NCBI GenBank assembly: GCA_004794785.1
Contig: SJOL01006654.1
Coordinates: 764,699-828,698 of the forward strand
Direction: 5' to 3'
DNA: 64,000 nucleotides
Origin: Opisthorchis felineus
Taxonomy: Eukaryota > Platyhelminthes > Trematoda > Opisthorchiida > Opisthorchiidae
Shown here: positions 46,650 to 61,600 of the stretch, one piece after another
Layout of the letters: every line of letters starts with the position of its first letter
Numbering within the stretch: the first letter of the stretch is position 1
The notes under the pieces: generated by a model
What the model saw: the letters and a program-made list of their open reading frames with translations, nothing else
Told to the model about the DNA's origin: nothing
Database searches by the model: none
Position numbers and translations under genes: made by a program

Positions 46650-49600
46650 GTAAGGATGATTACTTTTTGTTTGAAGCATGTTTGTTTGTAAAGTCTATCC
46701 AGAGAAATGATGACTGAGAAATGAGTAATGCCGTTGGATATAGGCATATATACAATAAATTCCTCAACAACTTAATCTTTCACTCGGGAGTTAAAGCCCG
46801 AATTGCTTCTCTGACGACCGAGTTCTTTGGGAAGCTAAATAAATACAAACAAGCATAAAAAATACATCCATTTGCATACCGATTTATTTTTCACAGAAGA
46901 CTCACCCGAATTCCGGTTGAATATACTGCACTGGGTGGCCTCATTTTTTACTTGGTACAGTATTCGCAATACCTTGAGTAGACGTTCGATTTTCTTTGAC
47001 TGGCTGATGACACTTAATAATCCCAGGACGCCAATTAGTATTGTACAGATACTTAACCCTTATTGGGAATTGTCAGCAATGCGTATCTGACAAAACTTAG
47101 AGAGTCTCGAAACCGTGGCCACCCAGCTAGCAGTTACAAAATCTACTTTTGCGGTCATGATCGGCTGCTTAGCAGTGTGGTCAAGTGGCGCTTGAAGAGG
47201 ACAAAATGTCACTCATCTTTCAGTCACGAAATTTGAATCTCGTAATAACATGTGGCATGATCATCGGTTTCGGAAATTTGGCCCGATATAATCCCTGATC
47301 TCCTCGGTTACCATATACCGTCTGTCGTGGGCGACAAATTGATGTCAGATGTAGAATATTGCTGAAATCGGAAGAAACTCCCAGCAATGCACTACACACC
47401 ATTATTTCATACCTGCCTGAAGTACGGAAATTTAACTTGCAGTCACAAGTGAGCTTACTGTGCATGCGACAACACCGCAAAGAAGTTGGAATCCTGTTAG
47501 TCAAGAACCGAACTATCGATACCGGACGTTTTGGAAAACACCAAGGAGTTTGCGGAAATATTTAAATTTGCTGCTGTCTCTTGCCAGCCGACATTATGCA
47601 GGCAGACATATTATTCGATCCACATAAGAAGGTTAGTCACTTGCCCTAAGCAAAATCAGACGTTGAGACTTGAATGAATATTACTGATCATCATTAATAT
47701 ATCACATGGTCTAGGAGGTTTAGACGCGAAATCATTTTAGAAATCAATACTAATCCTAGGTTTACTCACAAATGCACATACTTCGGACAATCTAATCCGA
47801 AATGTTTAAGCCCCAATTAATGTGCCTGAAAATGACGAAATTCGGACAGAATCACAATGTGCAGAGGGCCAACACACCGAGAAGGTCGATCACTGGAAAG
47901 AACTGGAGAAAACCCGTTGGGCATAAACCCATGAGCTGAATAATATTATCGAATGGTTTTGAGGCTAGGAATGGCTTGCAAAAAGCGTTTCTGTAATACA
48001 AGTAGGATAGCTGACCACTTCTTAGATGAAACCAGGTTAAGGACCAGCATTATCCAATATGCAAGACGGGCGTCCGCAGCATGATTTGAAAAACACCAGC
48101 CTATCAGAATCGTCCGTACCTTTCCCATATGTATATATATATATATATGAACATATATATAGAAAGAGAAAGAAAGAACAAGCATGGCAGATGAACACCT
48201 GATAAGCCAAAACGGAATTCCTCCTACGGCGTCAAATATGATGACGAATTTTCCAAAGCCATATAGAGTACTCTTTGCGTATGTCATGTAAGGTGCTGCA
48301 GTGCGTCCACAGAGATGAGAAATTTCCTTCAGCCATGTGCAAGAGGGAGTAAAATTGGTTAGGACTCATATTCAACTGTGATTTGAATGGAATAAGATGA
48401 TCCTTAGTAAAGGAAAGGAATCGACTTGGTTAGCTTTGTTGGGCCCTGTGTTGTTCTAACCTGGTGCACGAAAATGAGAGTTAAGTTTCAGCCTTTGGGT
48501 TTGTGATGGTCTAAAATACCATTTTTGCTAAAGTATGAAGTCAATTTATCGTCATGAGGAAGAAGTGGACCGCTAGCTCGCACATCAGAAATGTGAATGG
48601 TTTTTGCCTCCATCGACCTTTAGAAACCGGTTGCCTTCCACTGAAATTCAGTGCAATAATGGGACGATACAAAGAACCTACGTCAACGAGATTTATTTAC
48701 GTTTCACAACAGGAAAACCACGGAATTGCCCTCCCATACTTTGGATGATTCTGTGCGTATGAGTGGCTTTCATGCGCTGCGTAAAGTTAAATGACTTTTT
48801 CCATCCTCGACAAATGGGGAAGATATAAGTACAAGCGTAGAAATTCTGGCGAAGCGCATGCCAGAAAGTTATTCCTCAAACATAAATTATAATTGCAGTT
48901 CCATTTATGACTGAGTGTTTGTCCTCATCAGTTAATCAGGGTGATACTTGTCAACGTTTTCCACCTTGTGAGTACATTATTCACATGCAACTGATTCACC
49001 TGCTCAAACCCAAATTATTGATCCACTTGATAATGCGTTTCGTCATCACCATAATCCTCTTACTCGTAACGTGATTGGCAAGATTCAAGGAAGATTCAAA
49101 TGTTTCCAATGACAGTTACACAAGAACACATTTGGCTGCTTACTCAGATTTTTCAAGCGTCGACTTTTTTTTCCCAATCACATTGTTCCAGGCGTTCATT
49201 TTCCGATCACGATGTCGTCCACAAAGAAGAGGAAACATATCAGTTTGAAGCGAAGCCTGACCCTTTAAGTCCACCTCAGTACGCTGACACAACAGACTCG
49301 CCGTTGTGTTGGGTAAGTGGTCTGAATTTAAAAACAAAGCATGTGAGGATTCAGCATTATGTTGTGCGTCCGTAGGCTAAAGCCCAGATGACGGAATTGT
49401 CGTGCACGGTCGCATGATTTGGAATTCTGCTACCAATTGGGTAAAAACACTTATTTTTCAACTACTTTTCCACTTATCACGCGCGTTGAAATTTTCTAAA
49501 ATCCAACTGTTAGTAACTGGTCGAATAGATGTTATGTAATTTGAACCTGATCTTCAAGCGATCTAATCCAAGGATGTTTATTGTGCCATCAGAAATACTG

Positions 49601-52600
49601 GGAGGAAGGTGCTTTTTATCACAGAGATTGCGTGCGCCACGGGGGGCGACTCCTTCAGAAGGTCCTAAACATGAATATAAGTAGGGCAAACCCTTAGCTT
49701 TCTCTGTACGTACCTATGGCTAACAGCTTCACAACACATAATTGTAATCACATCATGGCCTGGACTCGTTAGTCTGTTCAGAGGTGCTAACAGATATGTA
49801 TTCCGTGTGTGCTATTGGAGTACTGGTAATATGCTGGCCTCGCATGCTTCATGTGCGGAGTTCGAATCCTAGCACTGAACAAGGATGAACTCCAAAAATG
49901 ACAAGAGTTCTATCCAGTATCTCTACTCTCCCCTGTAGACAGCGGAGATTCCCCCAACTAAATTTATTTTGGATGCGAAGTTGGCAGTTCGTGCAACCAC
50001 CCATGCCATCGTTTGTAGAAATATTCAGCACTCATGCGGCCAGGGTAAAGTAGATAGACTATTTAGTTGGCCTTTTTATTCCAGTAGGATGTATTTTTTA
50101 GCTTGCGTTGTTTGATAAAGTTACGACAGGTAGAACGTTTATGGTCAGGAAAATTTTCTCTCGCAGTGATTGTGCAAACACAGGTTTACTGCCTTAATAC
50201 CGAAGCACAAACAAAATTTGCAAAACTGGTAATTTTGCTTCTTTAACATACAGCGTACCTCCACCATACCTAAAGGGCAGGATTTGAGGAGACCCTCCAG
50301 TCGAAAAATCAAGGTATATTCCAAACCTGTGAATTTTTCCAATGACTGGAAAGAGAGCGAATGTACGGATCGGAAGATTGTATTGGAAAGTCGCGTTTCG
50401 GAACTCGAGGCTCAGAAGCAATCATTAGAAAAATCCGTGGAAGTTCTAAAGATCAAGCTCAAAGCAGCGGAAAATGAAATACAAGCGGCAAAACTGGATT
50501 TAACGGATTTTGTTCCAAGAAAACTTTTTTTGGAGCAGGTAATTTTTTATAACGTTTATTTATTTCTGAACCTAATGAAGAGTTGGTCAGGTGCTAACAT
50601 TCAAATAACACATTGTGACTGAGTGGCAGCTTTGAATTTAGGCTAATTACTTTAAACTCAGTGAGATCACTCGATTAATTATCATTTTGGGTGATCCAGT
50701 CGTTTTCCAAATGGCGGTTGGTTTACAGCCCAATTCCGGCTGAGTACACAACGAATAATTTGGGTGCTTTTATGGTAACACGTGGACAACAACAAAAGTT
50801 GTTCACGTGGTTACCTAACTCGAGGTACCCTTCTGCAAGTTCCATCTTCTACCGGTAATGTTCAGGAGACACCCAAACTCGCCTACAACTAGACTTCCGG
50901 ATATCAATCCTACAATTCAAATCAACTTCAGAAATCTTGTGATCTGAGTTCGTATACTTATCTTCTCTATACTTTATCTTTAATGGCAGTTTTTCTTATG
51001 CAAATTCATTTAAAGTCTGCTGTGAACGGATACGCAAAATTCTGCTGTGACTAACCAACAGACGACAGAGCTCTAACGAACTAACTTAAGAAAGGAAAAA
51101 CCAACTAACCAACCACCTGCTGTACTTTGCCAGCCATGCTTTCGGTTACCGTCCGGCTAATAGGAGTATAAAACACGATTGCCTAGAACATCTAGGATTA
51201 CGAGTGTATGAATAAAACTCACAGTTCCGAAAAACAGTTTATATGAAGAAAGCGAGCCCGACTCCCTGTTTATCTCTTCTTTATAGTTCTGATTTTTCGA
51301 CCTCAGCACCTCTCTCATAGTAGCTGTGGCCAGACGGCGATCCAGTAGCTGGTTAAAGCGTTTAATCGTTCAATTATCGAATATTTGCACTGGAGGTTTG
51401 CTTCATTTCCCAGTTACGCTTCCAGACGGTCAATAAATTTGAAGCAGTCCCTCAGCCCGCTATATTTCCAGATTGTGTTCCTGACCTCTCGTGTTTGGCA
51501 TGTAAAAGCAAGAACCAGTGCAAAAGCTGTGGGAGTCGCTTCTGCAAGACCGATTTGAGCGGCACCCATATTTCAGCCTAAAGAATCCAAAGATCTGGCA
51601 TCCATTTTAATAAGCATTTAATTGTCAGCACTAACAAGAAAGGCTAAAAGTCACCCTATCTGCTTGCATGGCAACGGAAATCCTCTCAGCGCGATGCGTA
51701 ACTTCCATTCAAATATCCGAAAACTTATACCAGCGGTTAAATTGGATTTTCATTGTTGGCCCAGTTTATATTCTCGTTTATAAAGTATTTTTGCCGTAAT
51801 CCCGGCAGCCAGCAATTTTACTACTCAGCTATTCCCTGTGTGAGGTTATGTGAACATCGGTTCGGAGCACCCGGGCGTACGTGTTCCTTTGGAGGTGCAT
51901 TTTGCATGACAAGATCCTCCACCTGTCAACAGACTGATTAGCAAGCAAGTTGCGGCTTTACCTTGTTTGCTTGGACAAGGGATTCAGATGAATCAAACTG
52001 GACCGACAACTATGGTTGGATCACGATTGTCATAGTTTTAACTTGTATGACTCAAAACGACCCACAAATTATAGATTAGTACTCTCTTTATGGATATTAA
52101 TTTGTGTAACTCGGCAGAAAACCAAACGTTAAACTGGAGGCAGTCTCGTACATATTCAAGCGAATATTCGTATTTAAAGGGAGAAAGCGTGTCCTATTTT
52201 TCAGAGAGTTAAAATCTGCTCTTTTCTGAACGCACTTCTAGATGTGTGGTCCGATAAATGGCTCTCAGATACAGGGTAAAAAGCCCCTTGGTTTGCCGTT
52301 GGTTCAAAGAGCTGAGCGATTCGTTTCCAAAATTTATGTCACCAGTCAGGGTGACATCTTCAGTGCGTTGTGAGTAGAAGCGCGTTGATGTCAGAAACGT
52401 TTTTAACCAAATTAAACATCATAGCCAACAAAGCAATGATCATCATTATAACTTCAAACGAACCCCAACAAGAATACGTTTTTCATGTTTAGTGTACAAT
52501 TAGCACGTTCTGCGCTACCAGCTGGCTCAAACATGTGAGATTTTTTTTCAGCAATAACGAGCCTCGGTCATTAAACCAACTTGTGTGGTGCATTACTGGA

Positions 52601-55600
52601 TCATCAGTAGCGATTTTGTAGGCAGCCTTTCCCCAAAACCGTTGTAATTATGCACACCACACAAATTCCATCCCGCACCCTCTGGCCATACACGAATGAC
52701 ACATCTATAGCGCTTGCATTTAGTTTTTTTCCGCCGTAAAATGTACGTCGCCCACCGAGAAAGTTATGGTTCTATGGCTAGTCAAAATAATACAGTATGC
52801 ACAAATGATCATCACCCAATCCACGTCGCAGTTTTTATCTTTTTTCGACATTCTGCGAAAGCCCTCCAAGCTTTGCCGTCCAAACACAACACATAGACAT
52901 GTCTTGGGTTAAAGTTTTTGTCCCATAGTTTTTTATTTAGGGTGTTCTAGAGGAAGGGCTATAGTAAACAAGAATGAATGACTTTCACTGAAGTTTTATC
53001 CTACAGTTAGAATCAACCCACCCTGGTAATAATTCTACTTGTTTTGAAAAGGTTGTCAGCTCGCCGGCAGAATGCGCTGCGGTCTTCTACGCTAAAGACA
53101 CCGTCATATTACTTCTGAAGAACTCCCAGTTTTAAGTGACCACCAAATGAGCCGCCGGTTGAAAAATCGTTGTTTTGAATCATCTTTGTCCATTCATATT
53201 CTGCACTGCAAAATATAATTCCCGCACAGTGTAGGAAAAACATGGAGTTCAACCGGGGGCTTCAATGTCCGATTTCTTTGCAGAAACCGGTTAGGGACTG
53301 TACAAATTTTTTTCGCGATCCCAAAACCAGTCTGCCTTCCGTTATGTTGGTTGATTTACCACATTAAGTCAATCAGCATCATTTTTGCGAAAAAGCGATT
53401 TTGGTATGTTAGTTGACTCCTAAGCAAATGTGAATGAATAGAATCCAACCATGGGATGATTAGCTTCCCCCTTGATGTGCTCAGAGAGAATAGACCTAGC
53501 CTAAACGTTTGACTTCTTGGTTTTCCTCGGCATGATCGATTTGCGTGGTAACTCCTCTGAAAGTAGACTTATTTGTTTTAGATACGGCATTCTTAACCAG
53601 GATTAAGCTGCAGAAATTTTTCACAGAAAGTTTAAAATTATGATTTATCAAGAGGCATAAAGGAGTCCTCTTATACAGAATAATCCATTCTAGATTTATC
53701 CGTGAGATTTTACTCTGGCTAGGTTGTAATTTAAGTGCTCTAAGATGGTACCTCTAGAAAACAACAAGCAAAAGCCTCATTGCTAGTGTGAATCTCAAAT
53801 TGGTAACTGGTAATACATTTGCTCCAGCTGAGTAGCACCTGATGAAAACCTTTTTGAGTAAATAAAACGACCACCTTAACTTTGAGGGGCACCAATGTAT
53901 TACCCTTGTTGAGGAACTTGGTTATTCGGCTGGTTTACTAGCCAAACAAATGAACCGTAACCGGATATTTTAGCTCATGAAAATATAACTACCACTGTGC
54001 CGTATTACGCGCAATCCATGGGAATAACCCTTTGCACAGGAGCATCTGCTTTTAATCACTTTGAGAAGTACAGATAATACGCACAAGTGGAGTCTAACCT
54101 GGCATTTGAATCGCCTTGCCTTCCATAACCAAGCGAAAATAAAAAACAAAAATCGAAGCGAGCAGAATAAAAAAAGCATGCCAAATGATTTTGGCGTTTC
54201 CCCGTTTCTGAAAAAAAGTGTGGAAGCATTTGGAATAAAATTCTGAAACAGTTTGGCCCTTTTCGTTGACTATGACATTTTACCAATCAATCCCATGTTC
54301 ATGCTCTCCGGATCTGAGCAAATCTATTCATTTGCTAACAGATCCAACAGTTCTGGGGAAACGAAAATTGGTGAAACCATTGTTATGGTTCTTGCTCGGC
54401 TAACTTCGGAAAAAGAGGCCAAAAGCCCAAAATAACAATATGCGTGCCCTTTGTAGCGTCCTGTTTCCGTTTTTAATTCATTCTACAACCAGTTCGAAAA
54501 ACCTGACTCACGGAGGAAAAGTCGTCACAAATTGTGTATCTAAGGGCACCTGCTTGTAGTAACTTCAGGTATATTGGGCGACATTCTATCTCTTGCCATT
54601 CAATTGTCTAAGAAACCAAGTAGTGGATTATAGAATCATACAAAATGCAGCTAATACCGCTGTGCCGCAAATAAACGTTTCATAGCTGGAAATGCTGCTG
54701 AGATTCATACCAATTCACAATGTCGTATAGTATGAAGTTAGGAATCTTTTTTAATAGCACTTTGCATACTTTGATTCTGATAAGAACACCATCACCAAAG
54801 TCTCAGCACCGTTTGAATCGGCGTACATTATTTAATTACTAGGTACACGTCTCAGGACAAGGATTAACTTTGGCTTAACTTTCACCTGATATTGATCTCA
54901 CAAACAATAAAGTAGTTGCCTTAGAAACAGACAGATCGCTGTATCCTAGATGGGACAGTCAGCACGGACTTATCTACAACTAACACAAATAGAGCGGTCT
55001 TGACACCAGCTAGTGAGCAATCCACAGAGAACCTATGCTGAAACGCGACCTGTCGTACAATCATCTTTTGGGTGAATAAACTGCCATACTATAAGCAGAA
55101 CAATCCAGCTGTCGGACCATATATTCTCAACTCACTCTAACTGGACATGAATTTATGCGAGGCGAGTACGTCAAAACTCCTTCGCCAGCACATGTTGGGC
55201 ACAGCTCTCCTAATATATCTAAAGTGATGGGGCCTGTGGACGCTTGGTTGACGCGGTTGGTTCACCCGACAGTTCGAAACGTGACCAAGCGATTATCCTG
55301 GCCAGGCCGGTAGTCTGAAGCGTCCGTCAGATCTTTCGAGCAGGGTAACGCCATCACCTGACAATTTTTGTGTACCTCCTGCAACTCTCTTGAACGGTCC
55401 GGCCAGTAGCGTCTCGCATACGTGCTTGGGACTAAAAACATGTCCGGGCCTCCGAACCTGTTTCAGCTTGGTACGTTCACTGCCAAACCTGTGACGAGAG
55501 TAGCAGAAATAGGTAGTATGAAATTCCGCCAAGGCCTACACATCCACATTCACTAGAATTCGCATAAAACCATTAAGAGATGCAAAAAGATTAGGAATTT

Positions 55601-58600
55601 CACATAGTTACCTAGATATTCATTTTCTCCCTCAGACCGACCATTCACGTCTACCAAGCATCACTGTCTAGGATTGATGAATTCTTCACAATCCAATCCC
55701 TTGTATGGTTTTGGCTCATTACTCTGTCAACTCATACCTATCAACACCTTTAATAAGTTCAGCAACAGATCTCATTTGTTGCGTATGATTCAGAAGTGTT
55801 TGATAAAATTCTTCACTTTCGTAAGACCATCGCGTTTGAATACTTTCAGCACTTGTGCGACTGTCATAGACTTCTGAGGGAATAACTACAACCGTCTGTC
55901 TTCCAGTGTTACTGCTTGGCACAAGGCATTGAAAGCTGTCGAATCAACATTAAGTGAACAAAACATATGGAGCAGGTCAGGTAGTGATAATATTGTTGAA
56001 ACTGTCTCGAAACTTCTCTCTGTTAGGGTTTTGCAACTCTAAAACCCAGAAGGTGAAATTGCAGACCAGGATCTGACTACTCAGCAGATAATGATGGTCT
56101 TCAGGGTAATATGACAAATCCATGTGCCCTTGTTAATGTGCGGTCACAAACATAGCTCACAACACTGGTTTTAGAATAGTCAATGGGGATTTAGTTTCGT
56201 TTGCTGTGTAGTTAATCCGATGAACGGAAAATTTTCTTCGAAAACAATTTTGATCGAGCTAATATATGAGCTTTCAAAACGATGATGTATTTTGTAAGCA
56301 AATCTGCGTTTAACCCAACTAAATTTAAAAGAATTTGCGGATTCAATATATTTTATCAATTAAATACAATAAAACCGCGTCAACGGACACTGCTAATGCA
56401 GTGATTCTAACGTCAGTGGAGTCAGGATATGCATCCGTACACCTCGGAAATTCAGTACAGTAAAAACATACAGATGATTGGGTTTTATCGCATATTCACG
56501 TGCAGAGCAATGATGAATAATATACCATATTATGATGACTTTTTTTCGTACTCACAAATGCCTACTGTGTCAGTTGTAGCTGAGAGAAGACTTTGCACTA
56601 TTTCAGGCAACTTCATGTCATTTGACATACAAAATCTGTTTTATCGATTCAACCTCACTGCATAGTACCTCTTTCTGTCATCTGAATTTCTGTTGTGGAC
56701 CATTGCTCAGGCGGATGAACTTGCTACGGAAAAAGAACGGGCGTTGCAGTTGAAGTTGAAATGCGGAGAATTGGAATCAGCGCGTTTATCGCTAGACGAA
56801 GAACTGTCAATAGCATGCGCTCAATTTGAAGCCAAGAGGCAATGTTACGAAAAACGCATACAAAACCTGCAAGAAGTATGTTTAATGCATTTTCAACACT
56901 CCATCTTTAGTTCATATTCAACATCAACGCTGACATGTAAAACAGAGTTCGGTCTTTCATTTGAAGTATGTCTATAGGTGAATTGGGGAAACGAACTTGA
57001 GCCTAAAGAAGAGATGCAGAAAAGAATGCTTTCAGTCAAATGAATGTCGCATTTTTATTCACAAAAGTTCTTTAAGTGTAGGATTTTGACAGTTTACGAT
57101 TTGTGCGACCCGTACCGAACGAAGTTATGCTATACTGTGGTCAAGCTAAACGGACATTCTAGTAGAAACTGTAACTCATAAAACATAACAAAACCACGGT
57201 TCCTCATAAGCAACCACTGATTCGGTGAAAAGGTGTGCATCAAAACTACCTCTGAGCTGAAATAGGCTGCACGTATTTATGTGCATAGTTTCCTAATAAA
57301 CCTTTACGACACTGAGATTTAGGGTAACATTAGTGCCTACAATGTTGCTTGTCACAAGGCCTTCCTTACTTGATCGTCCTATATGAGATTATGACTTGGT
57401 GGGTTAGAGGTTCCTGAGGCCAATGAAACTCTCGCTGTAGATTCAGCAATTTAAGGTTGCATCGGTGATAACAGTGGGCGTGCATAGTTCTATTTAGCCC
57501 AAAACTAGAAGCTAGCCACTCTCATGTGTTAAGACACAAATCCAAATACAGTATCTCAGAAGATGTCTAGTCCCAAACTAACACACCCCAAAGGTTTCAC
57601 GTGTTTTTGCATAGCATCACCCGTCTTCTAGGCCCTGTTGTTTTCTCGAGAAATTGGGGCATGACAATGCGTCACAGTTTCACTACTGTCTAAAAGGAGA
57701 ACCCTCTGAAAACAGACCATATAGTTGGAACCGGTATCCGTTGTAATGCCAGATCTCCGAATCGGTAACTTTTCAGAACGTAATAACGACATTTTGCTCA
57801 GTTTCGAGCAGTCAGACAATCTGGATATCAGGTTAGTTTGCTTGTTTAGCTTGCACTCTCCTGGCTGGGACTGTCATGAGAATAGAAAGTGGTCGTTGGC
57901 TTGTTCGCTGAGCTGGGCTACCAACATTTTCCTCTATAGAATAGAAAGTGTTATAAAGATTGATGTAAACCCCACTGCTATCCTAGTCACCAAGAAAAAA
58001 TAGCGGGTCCAGCAAAAAACAAAAGAAAGACCTGAAATTCTGAGTCACATGAAGTCGAGTAATCCTGCCGAAATCATTTACAACATATTTACCTCGAAAA
58101 CGTACTTCAACTTCATTTTAGTCACTTTCGGGATTTAGTATATGGATTACTTTTACGAAGCACTACTGATAGGCTAGCAGATCAGGCTGATTCGGCCACG
58201 TGTCGGTATTACGAACGCCATCCGATTCTCACGAATGCTGGTATGTATTACTGTACTACGTGTCGTGAACCAGCCATCAGTTGCAAAGTGATATGTCTTC
58301 CTGATGCGGGTAAAGCTCCAATTTACAACTCGAGTGCTGTCATGGTTACAACAACAGGTCAATGGCCACAAGTTTCGGCAGGATGCAACAAACAGGGCAC
58401 TTTTGGCTTAATAACTAAACACAAGCCTCCTGAAAAGAAGGCCAAGTTCGAGTTTGCTCTTGTTATACAGCTGAGATTAATCGTGTGCAATTTCGCTCTC
58501 GGGTACCGAGAACACTGCTCCAGTGTGTTTTGGTGCCATCCATAATGGAGAATGGAGTATTTCATCTGATGAGCATGCCACCGGTTAGGGTGTGTTAACA

Positions 58601-61600
58601 CATCTACTAAGACGTTTAGCTTGTTACCATTGGAGCAGAAGCCACCATCTTCTCTTTATTCTGGTTTCCAGTTACACTAAAAACACACTTTGTTTTAACG
58701 GCTAGTTTTTTCTCTTATTGTTACCTTGGATTGAAAATGCCTAAACGGCAAGCACAGGCGTACCATAATTGAAATCAGTAAAGTGTGAGTGATTTAGGGT
58801 GTCGGAATGACGGAGATATTCCTCTCGTGTAAAACGACGAGTGTGCTTAAATTTCCGTTGGCAATTTCACGAAGATTCCGTTTTGTGTATACTTTTAAAC
58901 CCACTTTATGCTGAACAGGAATTAGAAGAGAAAGTCACCGGGGCTTCAGAGTTGAAAAACCCCAGTCCCGGGTTAACTAGTGTTGCCCCCGTTACACCGA
59001 GGACACAGACCTCACAGGACCAAAACGGCTTTCACGAAGAGTCGGGACTTAGAAGGGTAGAGAAAAAAATGTGGAGCGAGAAACCCGTAAGTATATCTCG
59101 CTGGCCTTTGAGCGACTTTTTCATAATGTATCCTCAAATCTTCACCAAGCGTGTATTCCTGTACAGAGAATTTAAATTGCTTGTCTGTATCGGGATAGTT
59201 TCACTACAACTCGTATCGTACCTGAACCGACCCTGTGGTTGTGTGCACGATACACGTAAACTTGGGCCTTCAAACTAAGATCAAATTTACTGAACAATCT
59301 GATGAAAGACATGGAAAGCTTGGTGCACCAGAGCTTTAGCAATCTCAATTTTGCTATCGATTGAGTATTTAAAGGAAGCAATTTACGCTTTATTGTGCAA
59401 AGTACCAGAAAATCCTGCTAGGAAGTTTACCTTCCTTAGAGTATACCACTACACCACCAGGCAATGTTGAAGTTACCTCGATCGATGATGACGAGTCTGC
59501 AAAACGTTGTGAAGCACAGCAAACGGCTCGTCACCCCATTTCACTTCCCTAACCGTTAACGTTGACTTCTGTGTCAGTTATTGCATATTTTTCACTACCC
59601 AATTTCACAATGCACATCAAACGTTTGACATCACTAAGCTTTTGTTTTTGATGGCAGCGGACGCTTCGTTTCAGTAAAAAGGCAGACAAGACAGGTAGAG
59701 TGCTTTGGCTTAAAGTTTTCATCAACCGAAAATGTGCCCTCTGCCACTATGCAGCGTCTGTGTACAACCGCTGATCAGTATCGAGGATAATCCGTTTGTA
59801 ATGTCCGCTCATTTAAATTTGCTCACTATATCAGTTCTGATTATGTTGCTCTGCGTCCAAGGTGCCGTCCTATGAGGGGGCAATAATACATTTGTGGTAG
59901 TTTGAGGAGATTTAGTAAGTGTTCATTCACTGACCGGAAGGTAGCGAGCCCGAAACTCTGAGTTTCGTGAGATGTGCACCGCTGATGAGTCCCAATAGGG
60001 ATAAGACTGCCGCACCGTGCTTCTCGGTTTTCCAGCGTAGATTGGCTTTACTGACAGGATGAAATTTTGGTTGAAAATTCACTTACTCAAACGTTTGAAC
60101 GCATGCGTATTTTAAATGTACGAGCATACGAGCCAATCGAGCCACCCCAATGAAAACACTGGGGGATTGATGTGTACCGTTGTTATATCCGAAGGTTTTT
60201 AACTCTCTATAGTTTCCGCAAAGAAAACACTGCCCCTTCACAGAAGACAGAAAACCAATTGTTTTGGCAGACACCTGAAATTACGAACGAATCACCGCGC
60301 AAAATATGACTAGATCTTGCGCCAAATTTCATTGTTTCTCGCGAAGCGTCATCACATGTAGATGGAAAATCTTTGAAGACGCTAACAGTATGCCACGGAT
60401 CTGCGTTCATTTGCCGTCTTTCCTGGGTTTTGGAGGAAATACGAGAAAATCTCTCGTGGACCTCACAGCGATTCTGACAAACCGTTGATGATGTTATGGT
60501 ATTTTTCTCACCAAGTTAGCATGACATTTGAACAGAATAAGTACGTGCGAAATGGAAGAACAAATAAAATCTTCTCAGGGTGTTAACAACAAATCGTTTC
60601 GTGTATGGGCGCAGAAGTAGAATCGTCTCAATTATTCCACGACACCAATTTCTCGTGCTAGACTGCTAGTGACACATTATCTTTCAAAAACGCCACTTCC
60701 GCGGCTCTGTATTATTGTCACAGACGGCAATGACAACTTACCAAATCAATGAAATTAATTTGAGTCATAAATACGTAGACATCTGGCTTCTGCACCCTGT
60801 ATCTCGCAGCTGGACACAATCGAATTTGTTCGCTATGTTTGTTTCTCTCAAGGTTTTTTTTTAGTTCATGCCCACGGTATTCAGAACGTGTCTACTTTGT
60901 GCCTACAGAATGAGACTTTGGAAATACATTTCATGAATAGATATCCTTTTGACAATGTACTAGCTACATGCCTGCTATCCTTCCCCGTTTTTCTATCAAC
61001 ACAAAAGATAAAAGGCGCCAACATGAGAGATGTTTGCGACGTGCCGGATAGGAACTGGGAAGATCTAAGACAAGGATATCACCAAGACATGGAAACAAAA
61101 CCTAATGGCACTGAAAAACTGCCACCGAAATCTCCTGTAAACAATACTGACAGAGGAGAAGTTCCATTGGGAGAAAATAAAACGAGGTTTGCCATACTTC
61201 ACTTATCCCATTGTCTGGTTAATTCATCCTTGGAAGAATTTGACTCACAAACTTCCGCTTTCTTTCGTTTTTGTTTTATAAACTGATTTTACTAAAACCA
61301 GGCACGTAAATTGGAAGACCCTGTTGGCATATAGTTGGTTTATAATTGACGTATAATCGTCTCAAAGCTACCTTAAACACTCTGTTCATACAGGCACGAA
61401 CTATTTTTAAACAATCAATTTTTGCACCTGTAGACCTGCAGGTCTTATACTGTATGGTAAATTCTTCTTGTTCGTCACTGCTGTATTTACTGGTTCTGCC
61501 TACACAGGATTACAGTCGTAGTAGATAATATTTTTCTTTCAAACTTCACCAAAAAATTGGTCCAACCGGACGCAAGACAGCTTAGTGTGGTATAAACAGG

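Larger units (their letters stand above)
50539..56710. other. Largest intron of the coiled-coil gene (6.2 kb)
   Basis: The intron contains the candidate antisense nested gene at 55293-56628. A plus-strand frame at 54061-54435, interrupted by one TGA, looks partly protein-like but has no exon borders. From 50.5 to 54.0 kb I see nothing I can name. Confidence 0.5.

Noticed and set aside
49825..49930. A tRNA-like stretch (cctcgcatgcttcatg, gagttcgaatcct)
   Set aside because: The B box is good, but I could not fold a full cloverleaf by eye or find its body elsewhere. It may be another SINE head, unproven.
54061..54435. A plus-strand frame with one TGA in the largest intron of the coiled-coil gene
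   Set aside because: Parts look protein-like (RSNSSGETKIGETIVMVLAR), but the region is A-rich, both strands are open, and there are no splice sites that fit the phase 0 neighbours.
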